A stretch of DNA of 55,775 nucleotides from JBEKOF01 sp049513975 (GCA_049513975.1 JBEKVM010000018.1:1-55775), one strand, 5' to 3'; shown: positions 1 to 9,125, counted from the first letter of the stretch. Numbers and translations are program-made. The notes: generated by a model from the letters alone, not told the origin.

Positions 1-626
1 CGGTATGGCGATTGGAAGAAGGGCGGCACGTTGATGCCCAGAGCCGCCATCACAAAGTTCGGACCTGTCGTTGCCATCTCGCCGATCGCGAGAGCTCCGA
101 TCCCTCCGGCGAGCCATCGTACGGGCAAATTAAGACCATTGGCGGAGACGGTCTTGACAATCGCAATGGCGACCGCGAAAACTGCCGTTGCCAAAAAGAG
201 ATTTCGAAGGGCTGCCGCATCGAACCTGCGCGCGCGTCGTTGCAAGGGATATGTGTCAGACCAGGCGCATAGGCGCGCCAATCGCGCCCGAAAGCCGACA
301 ATCGGCTGGACAATTAGCAGCCCTGCGGCCGCAAGGAAGGGCACGCACATGAAGCCCGCCAGCAAAAGACCATTCAAAGGGGCTGTCCACACAAAGCAAG
401 GAATAGCCATGAACAGCCCGGCCATAAGAACCCCGACTCGCGCACCGATTGGATTCGCGGAAAGAACCACGACGAGCAGAGCATCGGCAAACCAGGCTGC
501 GATGCCAGTATGAAGCGTGATGGGCTTCACCTGAAGAGGGTTCGTGGCGGCGATTATTCCGAGAACCATCCCCGCTACGGGCCAAATGAACTGCTTTCGA
601 TTGCGTGATTTCAGGTTGGCATTCAC
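1..626 (-). CDS. MBOAT/wax-synthase-like integral membrane protein, N-terminal part (runs off left edge)
   Basis: A stop-free frame runs from a GTG at 626 down to the left edge, so only about 208 N-terminal residues are present. The translation is strongly hydrophobic with about six to seven predicted membrane segments (for example VLGIIAATNPL, LMAGLFMAIPCFVWTA, AALRNLFLATAVFAVAIAIV). The last visible residues read INVPPFFQSPY, which resembles the entry to the wax-synthase/MBOAT_2 domain, where a P-F-x-x-P-Y stretch precedes a DFWGRRWN motif; that motif would lie outside the window. An in-frame TAG sits ten codons upstream of the GTG and no good ribosome site is visible, so a later start is possible. 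If the family call is right it would transfer an acyl chain to an alcohol in the membrane. The membrane protein is clear; the family is inferred. Confidence 0.5.
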   Translation of the reverse strand, partial: MNANLKSRNRKQFIWPVAGMVLGIIAATNPLQVKPITLHTGIAAWFADALLVVVLSANPIGARVGVLMAGLFMAIPCFVWTAPLNGLLLAGFMCVPFLAAAGLLIVQPIVGFRARLARLCAWSDTYPLQRRARRFDAAALRNLFLATAVFAVAIAIVKTVSANGLNLPVRWLAGGIGALAIGEMATTGPNFVMAALGINVPPFFQSPY

Positions 627-801
627 GGTGAGCGCAAGGCCGCTGAACCACTAATGGATGAACAATCCGTCCGGTCCTTTTGCATTTTTAGATCGGCGTT
701 AGCACCATGCGGCCAGCATGGCCGATTCGTGGCGAAAATCGAGTGTTGTCCATAATCAGTCAGCAGCACGATAAAACGAGCCGAAGCGGAAAGCGAGCCA
801 T

Positions 802-1059
802 TCAGCTCGCCGGTTCTGCGGTCGAAGGTTCGTTGGGCTTGGATTTGGCCTTTTTGTTTTTATCCTCCTTTCCGGCAATGGCGGCGTGGTCTTTAAGCCG
901 GTAACTCCGCCCGGTAATGGCAATGGTCTGGGCATTGTGTAGAAAACGATCCAAGATCGCCCCGGCCGTGGGCACGTCGCCCAAAAGTTTGCCCCATTCC
1001 TCCAGTGGCCGGTTGCTGGTCATGATGGTGGACCGGTTTTCATAATGGAATGGCAGTTT
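802..1059 (-). pseudogene. IstB (IS21-family helper ATPase) C-terminal remnant
   Basis: The frame reads HYENRSTIMTSNRPLEEWG, then GDVPTAGAILDRFLHNAQ and ITGRSYRLK. These are the C-terminal signatures of IstB, the AAA+ helper of IS21-family transposition. An in-frame TAA at 1060-1062 lies directly before the preserved part, and the Walker A and B regions are missing, so the gene is truncated at its 5' side. No istA is present. The tail is Lys/Glu rich. This is a relic of an IS21 element rather than a working gene; a short product could start at the internal ATG at 1023. Confidence 0.8.
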
Positions 1060-1154
1060 TTAGGAGGAAGGCATGAGAAGATGAAGGCGACGAACATCGG
1101 CCGGCGCGACATCTTTTTTGGAAGCGCGGCAAAACCGGTAATGCGAGCACAGGT

Positions 1155-1190
1155 GGTTCGCATGGTTCGCGTGGTTCGCGTGGTTCGCGG
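1155..1190. repeat. Nonamer array, GGTTCGCGT x4
   Basis: Four consecutive 9-bp words are GGTTCGCAT, GGTTCGCGT, GGTTCGCGT and GGTTCGCGG. The end of the array begins a 40-bp segment that recurs at 1469-1508. Confidence 0.9.
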
Positions 1191-1324
1191 TTGAATTCTG
1201 CCCCCCCTGTTCTGGAATCATGGTATAGGCGACCTTCGTTTGCTTCTGTTATTTTGCCTCTCCGGGTTTGGGAGGAAGGAAAACGCCTGCCCATCAACCT
1301 GTTGGAATCCTCCTCTCCCCGGCC

Positions 1325-1352
1325 CTCTCCTCCACAAGCTTGTGGAGGAGAG
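1325..1352. repeat. 28-bp perfect palindrome
   Basis: The left half CTCTCCTCCACAAG is followed at once by its exact reverse complement. It sits in CT-rich flanks like the palindrome at 24661-24693, so both may belong to one dispersed hairpin family. Confidence 0.85.
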
Positions 1353-1525
1353 AGAAGAATCGCGTGGTGGTTCATGGGCACAATTAACCAGCTCGTTTGC
1401 TGGTTGGGTTCTCTCTCCGGCTCTCTTCCCGCTCGTGACTCGCGGGGCGAGAGGGGCATCGGCGCTTCGCGTGGTTCGCGGTTGAATTCGGCCCCCCCGG
1501 TCTTGGAACGATGGGATAGCTATTT

Positions 1526-1550
1526 GCGACGGTCATAGACCGCCGCTACA
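1526..1550. repeat. Dispersed palindromic repeat, family A (half element)
   Basis: The 25-bp word starting GCGACGGTCATAG and ending ACCGCCGCTACA is identical at 42961-42985. It also matches the arms of the full hairpin at 11806-11878. Confidence 0.85.
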
Positions 1551-1605
1551 TCCTTTTTGGAAGCGGGACGTAATTGCGCCGCGTGGGGGCACGCGGACTA
1601 CAGAC

Positions 1606-1648
1606 CTAACGGGTCGCTGACGGGTCCTAACGGGTCAGCTAACGGGTC
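1606..1648. repeat. CTAACGGGTC decamer array
   Basis: Four copies of CTAACGGGTC (one reads CTGACGGGTC) start at 1606, 1617, 1627 and 1639, separated by 0-2 bp. Two degenerate copies follow at 1681-1700. Confidence 0.85.
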
Positions 1649-1828
1649 GGACCAGATGTAAGTCGTACATTGACAACGATCCTAACGGGTTAACGGGTCC
1701 AGACCCCTGGAGACGCCCCACCCCGCTTTTTGGAATAGGACAAACGAGCTTCGGCTCGACGGAGTTGCCCTACCGGGCTTTATTGGCATCAGAAAGTTGG
1801 CATTGAAGTTGGGACGGGGAAGGGTAGA

Positions 1829-3559
1829 GTGGCGGGCGTGAATGGTGAAAGCCCGCTGTTGCTGTTGCTGCGCGTCAATCTGCTCCACTCCTGGCGGCGG
1901 CTGAAATCAGTTCACAAAACCTCCGGGGTCATGGCGCTGGCGGTGGTGTTGTTCGTTGTCGGCTATCAGGCGCTGTCCTTTCTGCTGTTCTCGCGCGGGT
2001 TCAAGTTTGTCAACAACTTTCCGGCGCTGGGGGCGCTGCTGCTGGAACGGCTGTTCTTTTTGCTGTTCGCCTTCCTGCTGGTGATGCTGCTGTTCAGCAA
2101 TCTGGTCATCGGCTACGGCAATTTCTTCCGCAACCGGGAAACGCAGTATCTGTTCAGCCTGCCCATCCCGGCCCGGGTGGTTTTTCAATGGAAATTTATC
2201 GAATCCACCGTGCTGGCTTCGTGGGCCTTTCTATTTCTGATCGCGCCGCTGCTGGCGGCTTACGGGCTGACCCGCGGGGTGCCGTGGTATTATTACGTGA
2301 TGACGGGGGTGTCCATGGCATTGTTCATCGTGCTGCCGGGGGTGGCGGGGGCGTGGGTGGCGCTGGTGTTGGCGCGCTATCTGGACCGGCGCGCCTTTCA
2401 AGTGCTGGCCCTGCTGGCGCTGGCGGTGTTGCTGCCGCTGCTGGCCGTCTGGTTCCGTCCGCAAACCCTGCCGGACAATCCAGTGGATACGCGGGTGCTG
2501 TCGAATCTGGACAAGCTGCTGACGCGGACGCGGTTTGCGGAATGGCCCTGGCTGCCGAGTTTCTGGCTGTCCACCAGCGTGTTGCAGTGGGCGGAAGGGG
2601 CGCTGGCGTCGGCGGGATTTTTTCTGCTGGTGCTGCTGAGCCATGTATTGTTTTTTGGCTGCATTTCCTTCACCTGCGCGGGAAAGATATTCTATGAGTC
2701 GTTCTCCATGGTGCAAAGCCGGGAAAGCATTTTCCTGCGCTGGGGCTGGTTCCAAAAATGGCGGGAGCGCAACCGCCGGTTCGACTATGGCATCGGGGGG
2801 ACGGAAAGGGCCTTTCGTTTTCTGTTCAATCCGCCGTGCGACGCGCTGGCGTTGCTGGTCAAGGATGCGCGCATGTTCTGGCGGGACACGGCGCAATGGG
2901 GCCAGACGCTGGTGCTGCTGGGATTGCTGGGGGTTTACGTGATCAACCTGCGCCATTTTTCCGAGCAATTGACCAATCCATTTTGGGTGCATCTGGTTTG
3001 TTATTTGAACCTCGGGGCGTGCGCGCTCAATCTGGCCACGCTGACGACGCGCTTTGTTTATCCGCAATTTTCCATGGAAGGCAAACGGCTCTGGATCATC
3101 GGCCTGGCGCCGCTGGGCCTGGTGCAGGTGTTGCGGATAAAATTCTGGCTGGCCAGCCGGGCCGCCCTGCTCGTCAGCCTGAGTTTGATCGTCCTTTCCT
3201 GTCACATGCTGCGCATCCCCTTCGACCGCACCTTGTATCTGGGCCTGGTGATAGGGACGATGACGTTCACGCTGACCGGGCTGGCCACGGGATTGGGCGC
3301 GGTCTTTCCGAATTTTCGCGAGGAAAATCCGGCGAAAATCGTCAGCGGTTTCGGCGGCACGCTTTGTTTGCTGGCCAGTTTTCTTTATATTGTCGGCTCG
3401 GTCACGCTGCTGGCCATGGGTTCGCCCTGGGGCTGGCACGGGGAAACTTCCGTTGGCTGGATTCTGGGAAGCTGGGCGGGCTTCGCCGCGCTCTCGCTGG
3501 CGGTGGGCTGGATGCCGTTCCGCCTGGGGCTGCGGCGCGTGGAAAAGTTTGAGCTTTAG
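1829..3559 (+). CDS. Putative ABC-type transporter permease (polytopic membrane protein)
   Basis: This 576-residue protein is almost entirely membrane spanning. About ten to twelve hydrophobic segments can be seen, starting near residue 30 and ending near 565, and a charged central part (about 290-345) probably lies in the cytoplasm. The layout resembles putative ABC-2-type exporter permeases such as DUF/YybM-like proteins, but no signature motif is visible and no ATP-binding gene lies next to it. The start is a GTG at 1829 behind a purine-rich GGGGAAGGG stretch; a second GTG at 1838 is possible. The gene follows a 770-bp repeat-filled spacer and its stop overlaps by 4 bp the stop of the convergent coaB-like gene. 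Membrane protein is certain; transporter role is inferred. Confidence 0.6.
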   Translation: MAGVNGESPLLLLLRVNLLHSWRRLKSVHKTSGVMALAVVLFVVGYQALSFLLFSRGFKFVNNFPALGALLLERLFFLLFAFLLVMLLFSNLVIGYGNFFRNRETQYLFSLPIPARVVFQWKFIESTVLASWAFLFLIAPLLAAYGLTRGVPWYYYVMTGVSMALFIVLPGVAGAWVALVLARYLDRRAFQVLALLALAVLLPLLAVWFRPQTLPDNPVDTRVLSNLDKLLTRTRFAEWPWLPSFWLSTSVLQWAEGALASAGFFLLVLLSHVLFFGCISFTCAGKIFYESFSMVQSRESIFLRWGWFQKWRERNRRFDYGIGGTERAFRFLFNPPCDALALLVKDARMFWRDTAQWGQTLVLLGLLGVYVINLRHFSEQLTNPFWVHLVCYLNLGACALNLATLTTRFVYPQFSMEGKRLWIIGLAPLGLVQVLRIKFWLASRAALLVSLSLIVLSCHMLRIPFDRTLYLGLVIGTMTFTLTGLATGLGAVFPNFREENPAKIVSGFGGTLCLLASFLYIVGSVTLLAMGSPWGWHGETSVGWILGSWAGFAALSLAVGWMPFRLGLRRVEKFEL

Positions 3560-4296
3560 CGCCGGCTTTCCATGGCCGCTTCGAGAGCGGCGAACAACGC
3601 CGCCTTGTCCATGCAGCGGGTCAGGGTGAGGTCTTTATGGAGCAGGCCAAATCCCTCGTTGAAGTACCCCGGGCCATTGAGGACGCAGGCGTCGGTCTGG
3701 TTTTCTTCCATTTGGCGCAACCCAAGGAACCACTCACGGACGGCGGGCTTGTTCTGCCGTTCCAACTCATATTTCCAGCCCACCAAAAACGCCCTGGGAA
3801 ACCAACCGCGCAATTCCGGGATGATTTTCGGGACCGGTTTCAATTCCGCCAGCAGGTCTTTGGCGGGCGCGGGTTTTTTCGGGGAATTTTCAGCCGGGGC
3901 GGCGGGTTGCTTTTCCAGAGGAGCATCGTCTTCTCCGCGCGTGGGAATTTTCGCCGATTTGATCTGGCGCAATTCTCCCGATGGCGCGCGCTCCCAGATT
4001 TTGCCAAAGGTGAAATCGCTCACGGCCGCCGCGTGAAAGACCGCGCCCACGTCCGGCGAGGCCAGGGCGGCGAGGCGCCGGCGCAAATCCGCGGTGGTGG
4101 TGAAGGTTTGCCGGCGCTGCGCCCTGGCCGCCGGCGGGCAGGTGGAATAATAGCCGATCAACAACTCGACCTCGTGACCGAGGCCGGCCAGATAATCAGC
4201 CAGGCCGGTGCCGAGGGTGCCGGTGGAGAAGTTGGTCAGTCTCCGCACCTGGTCCAGTTCCTCGTAGGTCGGCCCGGCTGTGACAATGCATTTCAT
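3556..4296 (-). CDS. coaB: Phosphopantothenoylcysteine synthetase domain protein (CoaB-like, stand-alone)
   Basis: The N-terminus MKCIVTAGPTYEELDQVRRLTNFSTG is the classic DFP/CoaB nucleotide-binding start (TAGPT, then N-x-S-x-G). HAAAVSDF near residue 90 and the FLVGWKYELE segment (for F-K-x-E) complete the synthetase fold. The usual reaction joins 4'-phosphopantothenate and cysteine using CTP in coenzyme A synthesis. At 246 residues it has only the synthetase half; the CoaC flavoprotein half is absent and not seen nearby. A Pro/Lys-rich insert at about 125-150 is not typical. It converges on, and overlaps by 4 bp, the upstream permease gene. The family call is firm; exact substrate use is inferred. 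Confidence 0.85.
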   Translation of the reverse strand: MKCIVTAGPTYEELDQVRRLTNFSTGTLGTGLADYLAGLGHEVELLIGYYSTCPPAARAQRRQTFTTTADLRRRLAALASPDVGAVFHAAAVSDFTFGKIWERAPSGELRQIKSAKIPTRGEDDAPLEKQPAAPAENSPKKPAPAKDLLAELKPVPKIIPELRGWFPRAFLVGWKYELERQNKPAVREWFLGLRQMEENQTDACVLNGPGYFNEGFGLLHKDLTLTRCMDKAALFAALEAAMESRR

Positions 4297-4407
4297 GACT
4301 GTTATTGCAGCGTCGGCGCTGGGCGCCGATTTCGAGCCACAGGCTCGACACTACAAACCAAGAGACTAGCAAACTTCTTTGATCTTTGAACTGTAAACTT
4401 TAGACTC

Positions 4408-6312
4408 ATGGCGATGAGTGACATTGTCGGCATTGATTTGGGCACGACCAATTCGTTGATCGCGGCGGTGGATTCGGGCATTCCTTACGTGATCGCCGAT
4501 GCCGAGGGTCAGCGGCTGACGCCTTCGGTGGTCCATTTTCCGGGAGGCGGCGCCCCGCCGCTGGTGGGCCGTCCGGCCGCGCGCCTGCGCGTGGCGCATC
4601 CGGCGCAAACGGTTTATTCCATCAAACGTTTCATGGGGCGGCGCGGGGCGGAAATCCCGCGCGAAGAAATGCTCGTCACCTATCCGGTGCGCGGCGAAGG
4701 GGCCGGGCCGGTGACGGTGGAAATGGCAGGGCGGCATTACACGCCGGAGGAAATATCGGCGGAGATTTTGAAAAAGTTGAAAGCCGGCGCCGAAGCCGCC
4801 CTCGGCAAAACGATCAGCCGCGCCGTCATCACCGTGCCGGCCTATTTCAACGACGCGCAGCGCCAGGCCACCAAACAGGCCGGCGAGCTGGCCGGTTTTG
4901 CGGTCGAACGCATCCTCAACGAGCCGACCGCCGCCGCCCTGGCCTGCGGCTTGGGCAGCCTGGCCGGCCCCTCCAAAATCGCCGTCTATGATTTGGGCGG
5001 CGGCACGTTTGATCTCTCCATATTGGAGGTCAACGGCGGCGTTTTTCAGGTGCTTTCCACCAACGGCAACACGCGCCTGGGCGGCGATGATTTGGACAAG
5101 CGGCTGCTGGATTTCATCGTGGAAGAAATCAAAGCCGCCGGCGGCCCGGACGCCACCGGCAATCTGCCCATGCTCTCGCGCATCCGCGAGACCGCCGAGG
5201 CGGCCAAAATCCTCCTCTCCACCTCGGAATCGGCGGAGATCGCGCTCCCCTTCCTCGCCGCGGATTTTCATTTTCATCGCACCCTGACGCGCGCCGAGCT
5301 GGAAGACCTCACCCGCGACATTATCGCCCGCACGCGCGAGCATTGCCTGCGCTCGCTGGCCGACGCGAAGCTGCGGCCCGCGGACCTGGACCAGGTCATC
5401 CTTGTCGGCGGCCAGACCCGGATGCCGCTGGTGCGCCGGATGGCGGCGGAAATTTTTGGCTGCGCCGAATTCGAGGAAAGCCGCGGGGACCTGCGCCTGG
5501 GCGCGGATTACCACCGCCCCGGCGGCCCGCGGCTGAACACGACGCAGAATCCCGATGAAGCGGTGGCGCTGGGGGCGGCCATCCAGGCCGGCATTCTGTG
5601 CGGCGGCTTCCAGAATATGCTTTTACTTGACGTGACGCCGCTTTCGCTGGGCCTGGAAACCTTCGGCGGGCTGATGAACGTGATCATCCCGCGCAATTCG
5701 ACCATCCCGGTCAAAGCCGGGGAACTGTTCACCACCGCAGTGGATTATCAGGCCAGCATGTTGATCCACGTCCTGCAGGGCGAACGGGAACGGGCCCGGG
5801 ACAACTGGAGCCTGGGCCGGTTTGATCTCGAATTTGAGCGCGCGGTCAAGGGGGTGGCGCGCGTCGGGGTGCAATTTGAAATTGACGCCAGCGGCATCCT
5901 GCATGTCCTGGCGCGGGACACCAAAACCGGCCGGCAAAAGATTGTCGAGATGAAATCGGCCGTGGATGTCTCCGACGCCCAGGTGCAAAAAATGGTGGAA
6001 GCATCCGTGGCGCACGCCCTGGACGATCTCAAAGCGCGGCAATGGATCGAAGCCAAACTGCGGGCCGAGGAAACCCTGGCCGCCACCCGCAAGGCCCTGG
6101 TGGAATGCGCCGGGGAAATTGAGGCGGATTACAAAACCAAGGTGGAAGCCGCCGCGCAAGCCGTCGCCGCACAAGTGGCCGTGGAGCAGGGCGAAGCCGC
6201 CGCCCTCAAAGCCGCCCTCGCCGCCCTGGACGAGGCCACCAAGTCCCTGGCCGATTTGGTGATGGACAAAGCGCTGGACGCCATGCTGCGCCAGCGCGGG
6301 GTGATTAAATGA
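4408..6312 (+). CDS. Hsp70-family chaperone (DnaK-like paralogue)
   Basis: The 634-residue product shows every Hsp70 ATPase signature: GIDLGTTNS at residue 8, the connect motif AYFNDAQRQATKQAGELAG, DLGGGTFD near 200, and VGGQTRMP near 335. The substrate-binding part opens with DVTPLSLGLET and carries an NxTIPV stretch. The C-terminal lid is Ala-rich and lacks the acidic EEVD-like tail. No dnaJ or grpE lies next to it, and an HscA role is not supported because the isc genes are 45 kb away. An ATG two codons in (4414) is an alternative start. Its TGA overlaps the ATG at 6309, but the next gene probably starts later. Role: ATP-dependent folding in the cytoplasm. Confidence 0.9.
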   Translation: MAMSDIVGIDLGTTNSLIAAVDSGIPYVIADAEGQRLTPSVVHFPGGGAPPLVGRPAARLRVAHPAQTVYSIKRFMGRRGAEIPREEMLVTYPVRGEGAGPVTVEMAGRHYTPEEISAEILKKLKAGAEAALGKTISRAVITVPAYFNDAQRQATKQAGELAGFAVERILNEPTAAALACGLGSLAGPSKIAVYDLGGGTFDLSILEVNGGVFQVLSTNGNTRLGGDDLDKRLLDFIVEEIKAAGGPDATGNLPMLSRIRETAEAAKILLSTSESAEIALPFLAADFHFHRTLTRAELEDLTRDIIARTREHCLRSLADAKLRPADLDQVILVGGQTRMPLVRRMAAEIFGCAEFEESRGDLRLGADYHRPGGPRLNTTQNPDEAVALGAAIQAGILCGGFQNMLLLDVTPLSLGLETFGGLMNVIIPRNSTIPVKAGELFTTAVDYQASMLIHVLQGERERARDNWSLGRFDLEFERAVKGVARVGVQFEIDASGILHVLARDTKTGRQKIVEMKSAVDVSDAQVQKMVEASVAHALDDLKARQWIEAKLRAEETLAATRKALVECAGEIEADYKTKVEAAAQAVAAQVAVEQGEAAALKAALAALDEATKSLADLVMDKALDAMLRQRGVIK

Positions 6313-6386
6313 TTCGCGGGCAGATTACAAAACTGTCATGTTTTGGTCATTGTTTCTTGCGGGCCGCGGGTCAGAATGCCCGCCTT

Positions 6387-7484
6387 ATGAAACACCAAAA
6401 TTATTTTTCAGGCGTCTTGATGGCGGGCGGAATCGGATTGCTGACATTGGGCGTTTCGGCCCAAAGCGCCCCGGCGGCGGAGCCGTACAAAGTCCTCAGC
6501 ATCACGCAGACCAACGGAACTGGCGGGATTGATTATGTGACCGCGGACAGCGAAGGCCGCCGCATTTATGTTCCCCGCGGCAACCAGACCCTGGTATTTG
6601 ACCTGGACACGTACAAGTGCGTCGGCGCCATCCCCAACACCGGATTGCATGGCGTGGCGGTTGATCCTAAAACGCACCACGGTTTCTGCAGCACCAGCCC
6701 GGTCTCCATGTTTGACACAACGACCATGGAATTCATCAAGAAAATCACGGTCGAAGGCAGCCCGGACGGAATTCTGTTTGAACCGGCGACCGAACGGGTC
6801 TATGTCCTCGGCCGTCGGGCGCCCAACGTCACGGTGATAGACCCCAAGGACGGGTCCATCGCCGGCACGATTGACCTGGGCGGTTCGCCCGAGCAAGCGG
6901 CCAGCGATTTGAAGGGCCATGTGTATATTGACCTTGAAGACAAGGGCAGCATCGCGGTCGTGGACGCCAAGGCCCTGAAGGTGACGGCGACTTTCCCGCT
7001 GGGCGACAACGGTGGCAGCCCGTCCGGCCTGGGTTTGGACGCGAAGAATCACATCCTTTTCGCCATGTGCCGCCCGGCAACGTGTGTTATCCTGAGCGCC
7101 GACGACGGAAAAATCCTGACGACCCTGCCCCTTGGCGGCGGCAGCGATGGTGGCGGGTTCAATCCCAACACGATGGAAGCCTTCAGTTCGCACGGCAACG
7201 GCACCTTGACCATCATCAAGGAAAACAGCCCGACCAGCTTTGAAGTCGAGCAGACCGTCCAAACCAAGCCGGGTGCCAAATGCTGCTCGCTGGACACCAA
7301 GACCGGCCATATCATTTTGACCGCCATCGAGGCGGCTCCCGCGGCCGCGGCAGAGGGTGCGGCGACCCCCGCAACTCCTCCGGCAGGCGGGGAGCGGGCG
7401 GGAGGCGACCGGCGCAGCGGACGGGGCGGACGGGGCGGGCGCGGCGGTCCGGGCCTTCTGGACGTTATCGTCGTAGGCCGGTAA
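6387..7484 (+). CDS. YncE-like beta-propeller protein, secreted, with Arg/Gly-rich tail
   Basis: The frame opens at 6309 in an ATGA overlap with the Hsp70 gene, but the ATG at 6387 gives a clean signal peptide (MKHQNYFSG..., hydrophobic core, AQS-APAAE), so I chose it. The mature part is built of propeller repeats of the VYVLGRRAPNVTVIDPKDG and LDAKNHILFAMC type, spaced about 40 residues apart, as in YncE/YVTN proteins of the periplasm. Near the C-terminus a low-complexity segment of Ala/Pro then RGG-type repeats (GGERAGGDRRSGRGGRGG) interrupts the last blade before LLDVIVVGR. Such propellers usually bind partners or ligands; no enzymatic residues are recognisable. Confidence 0.7.
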   Translation: MKHQNYFSGVLMAGGIGLLTLGVSAQSAPAAEPYKVLSITQTNGTGGIDYVTADSEGRRIYVPRGNQTLVFDLDTYKCVGAIPNTGLHGVAVDPKTHHGFCSTSPVSMFDTTTMEFIKKITVEGSPDGILFEPATERVYVLGRRAPNVTVIDPKDGSIAGTIDLGGSPEQAASDLKGHVYIDLEDKGSIAVVDAKALKVTATFPLGDNGGSPSGLGLDAKNHILFAMCRPATCVILSADDGKILTTLPLGGGSDGGGFNPNTMEAFSSHGNGTLTIIKENSPTSFEVEQTVQTKPGAKCCSLDTKTGHIILTAIEAAPAAAAEGAATPATPPAGGERAGGDRRSGRGGRGGRGGPGLLDVIVVGR

Positions 7485-7493
7485 GCGGCGGAT

Positions 7494-8354
7494 TTACCAG
7501 TAAAAAGCCGGACTGCCCGAGCCGGCGCGTGGGATCATCTGACGGAAAGGCGCCCATTCCACATGGCCGTCAATCATCGCCTGATTACCCCCGGAGGGGA
7601 GTTTGGAACTGAGCAAATGGGAAGAGGTGAGGGGCTTGTTGACCGGATCGTCCGGATCCAAAGAATGCGGAAGACCGGTCCATTGATAACTGTCCTTCAA
7701 GGTCATACTGATGGAGAGGTTTTCGCCCAGGGTGATGGTGGAGCAGGCCAGGAGCACCCGGCTGGAGACCCGGATTGGGAGAACCATTGTGGGAGCCGAA
7801 AACGGCGCAACCGTGGCGGCGTTGAGCTTGGTATTGATGTTGGTGCTAAAGAACCATGCTCCCGCGTCATCGAAAAGTGTGGCGCCACTAAAGGTCTGGG
7901 TATATCCAATAATTCGATTTCCTTCCCCGCCATCTTCCCCTGCCACATTGTTCCACAGGGTTAAAAAATCAGCGTCTGTATATAATTGCTCTGTGCCGGG
8001 GTCATACCAGACCTTGTAAGGAGCGCCGCTGGATTCCATGTAGGTGCCAACTTCCTGCCTCATGTCCCACGGCTGGTAGGTAGCGTTGCCTGGCAGGGTT
8101 GGCAGGAAATCCCTGTTCTCATTGGCGTACATGGTCAGGGCCAGCACCTGTTGCCTGGTGTTGCTTTTGCTCTGGGTGCGAATGGCCTGGTCCTTGGCCC
8201 TGGCCAGGGCGGGCAGCAGCAACCCCGCCAGGATGGCGATGATGGCAATGACCACGAGCAATTCGATCAAAGTGAAGGCAACGGCCGGCGGACTGCCGCC
8301 ATTTTCAGCTCCTGAAATGGGGAAATCTCTGAGCGATATTGGTTTGGCCCTCAT
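7494..8354 (-). CDS. Type II secretion-like pseudopilin (prepilin-type N-terminal methylation domain)
   Basis: After a basic leader, AFTLIELLVVIAIIAILAGL (residues about 26-45) is the prepilin cleavage and methylation motif plus the hydrophobic spine. The residue before the cleaved Phe is Ala, not the usual Gly. The C-terminal part contains DGHVEW, as in the H-X9-DG pseudopilin family that is expanded in Planctomycetes and Verrucomicrobiota. The ATG at 8354 has a GGGAG stretch upstream and fits better than the ATG at 8393. No gsp/pil assembly genes are near, so it is one of the scattered paralogues. It should be processed by a prepilin peptidase and anchored in the inner membrane. Confidence 0.85.
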   Translation of the reverse strand: MRAKPISLRDFPISGAENGGSPPAVAFTLIELLVVIAIIAILAGLLLPALARAKDQAIRTQSKSNTRQQVLALTMYANENRDFLPTLPGNATYQPWDMRQEVGTYMESSGAPYKVWYDPGTEQLYTDADFLTLWNNVAGEDGGEGNRIIGYTQTFSGATLFDDAGAWFFSTNINTKLNAATVAPFSAPTMVLPIRVSSRVLLACSTITLGENLSISMTLKDSYQWTGLPHSLDPDDPVNKPLTSSHLLSSKLPSGGNQAMIDGHVEWAPFRQMIPRAGSGSPAFYW

Positions 8355-8514
8355 AAAATGGCGTTCTCCCGGCCGGCACTCGAAACGGTTCAAATCCCCG
8401 ACCAGGGGTTGTGTGACCAGACGACTTTAGGCCTTCCCCAAAAACATACAACCCTTTTTCGCGCATTTTTGAGGCGGTTTTTCCTTGCCGATTTCGTATA
8501 TTCATAGTAGATAC

Positions 8515-8763
8515 ATGGGAATGAAAACTGCGGTGCAAAGATGGGGCAACAGCCTGGCAGTCCGCATTCCGCGCGCGTTCGCCCAGGAAACCCGATTGGG
8601 CAACGGCACTGAAGTGGATCTGCGGTTGAAAGCGGGGACGCTGGTAATCAGCCGCGTCCGAAAGCGCCGCTACAGCTTGAGCGGTCTGCTGGCCCGGGTG
8701 CGGAAGACGAATGTGCATTCAGAAACCGGGTGGGGCGGGCCGATGGGGAGAGAGGTCTGGTGA
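8515..8763 (+). CDS. mazE: MazE/AbrB-type antitoxin
   Basis: The core KTAVQRWGNSLAVRIPRAFAQE, read from residue 3, is the swapped-hairpin AbrB/MazE DNA-binding fold. The 82-residue length fits the family. Start at 8515 or 8521 (both ATG). Its TGA overlaps the GTG of the next gene by 4 bp, so the two are translationally coupled. The role is to neutralise the following MazF toxin and repress the pair. The C-terminal third, rich in Gly/Trp, is the expected toxin-binding region. Confidence 0.88.
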   Translation: MGMKTAVQRWGNSLAVRIPRAFAQETRLGNGTEVDLRLKAGTLVISRVRKRRYSLSGLLARVRKTNVHSETGWGGPMGREVW

Positions 8764-9125
8764 AAGCCGGATACGTTCCAAAACGCGGCGACTTGATCTG
8801 GCTGGATTTCACTGCGCAGGCCGGTCATGAGCAGGCAGGACGCCGGCCCGCGGCGGTTATTTCCAGCGGCCAATACAACAGGAAGGTTGGGTTGCTTTTG
8901 GCCTGCCCGATCACAAACCAAAGGAAACAATATCCGTTTGAAGTTTTGCTGCCGGAGGGTTTGCCGATCACCGGCGTGATTCTGGCCGATCAAGTGCGGA
9001 GTCTTGATTGGAAGAGTCGCCGGGCGGTTTTTATCGGCTGTTTGGGTGAAGAGACTCTGGCGGAAATCCTGGGGAAGCTGGCGGTATTGACGGACGATGA
9101 AAAAGCCGGCCCGGATCCGCCTTGA
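8760..9125 (+). CDS. mazF: MazF/PemK-family mRNA interferase toxin
   Basis: The GTG at 8760 overlaps the antitoxin stop (GTGA) and gives MKAGYVPKRGDLIWLDF, then GHEQAGRRPAAVIS, the MazF hallmark with the catalytic-site Arg. GVILADQVRSLDW is the second conserved block. Length is 121 residues, usual for the family. MazF toxins cut single-stranded RNA at short motifs when the antitoxin is degraded. The pair looks intact. Confidence 0.9.
   Translation: MKAGYVPKRGDLIWLDFTAQAGHEQAGRRPAAVISSGQYNRKVGLLLACPITNQRKQYPFEVLLPEGLPITGVILADQVRSLDWKSRRAVFIGCLGEETLAEILGKLAVLTDDEKAGPDPP

Larger units (their letters stand above)
1060..1828. other. Repeat-rich non-coding spacer
   Basis: No convincing gene is visible in this 770-bp gap. 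It holds a nonamer array (1155-1190), a 40-bp imperfect direct repeat (1178-1217 and 1469-1508), a 28-bp perfect palindrome (1325-1352), two fragments of dispersed palindromic families (1526-1550 and 1578-1603), decamers based on CTAACGGGTC (1606-1648 and again near 1681-1700), and a small CGAGC-TTCG-GCTCG hairpin near 1748. Open frames here are low-complexity shadows of these repeats. Confidence 0.7.

Noticed and set aside
2231..3439. A 402-codon antisense frame opposite the permease gene
   Set aside because: Gln/Arg-rich shadow of a membrane protein; no motif or ribosome site.
4408..6312. Hsp70 gene as HscA of the isc cluster
   Set aside because: The isc genes are about 45 kb away and hscB and fdx are not beside it.
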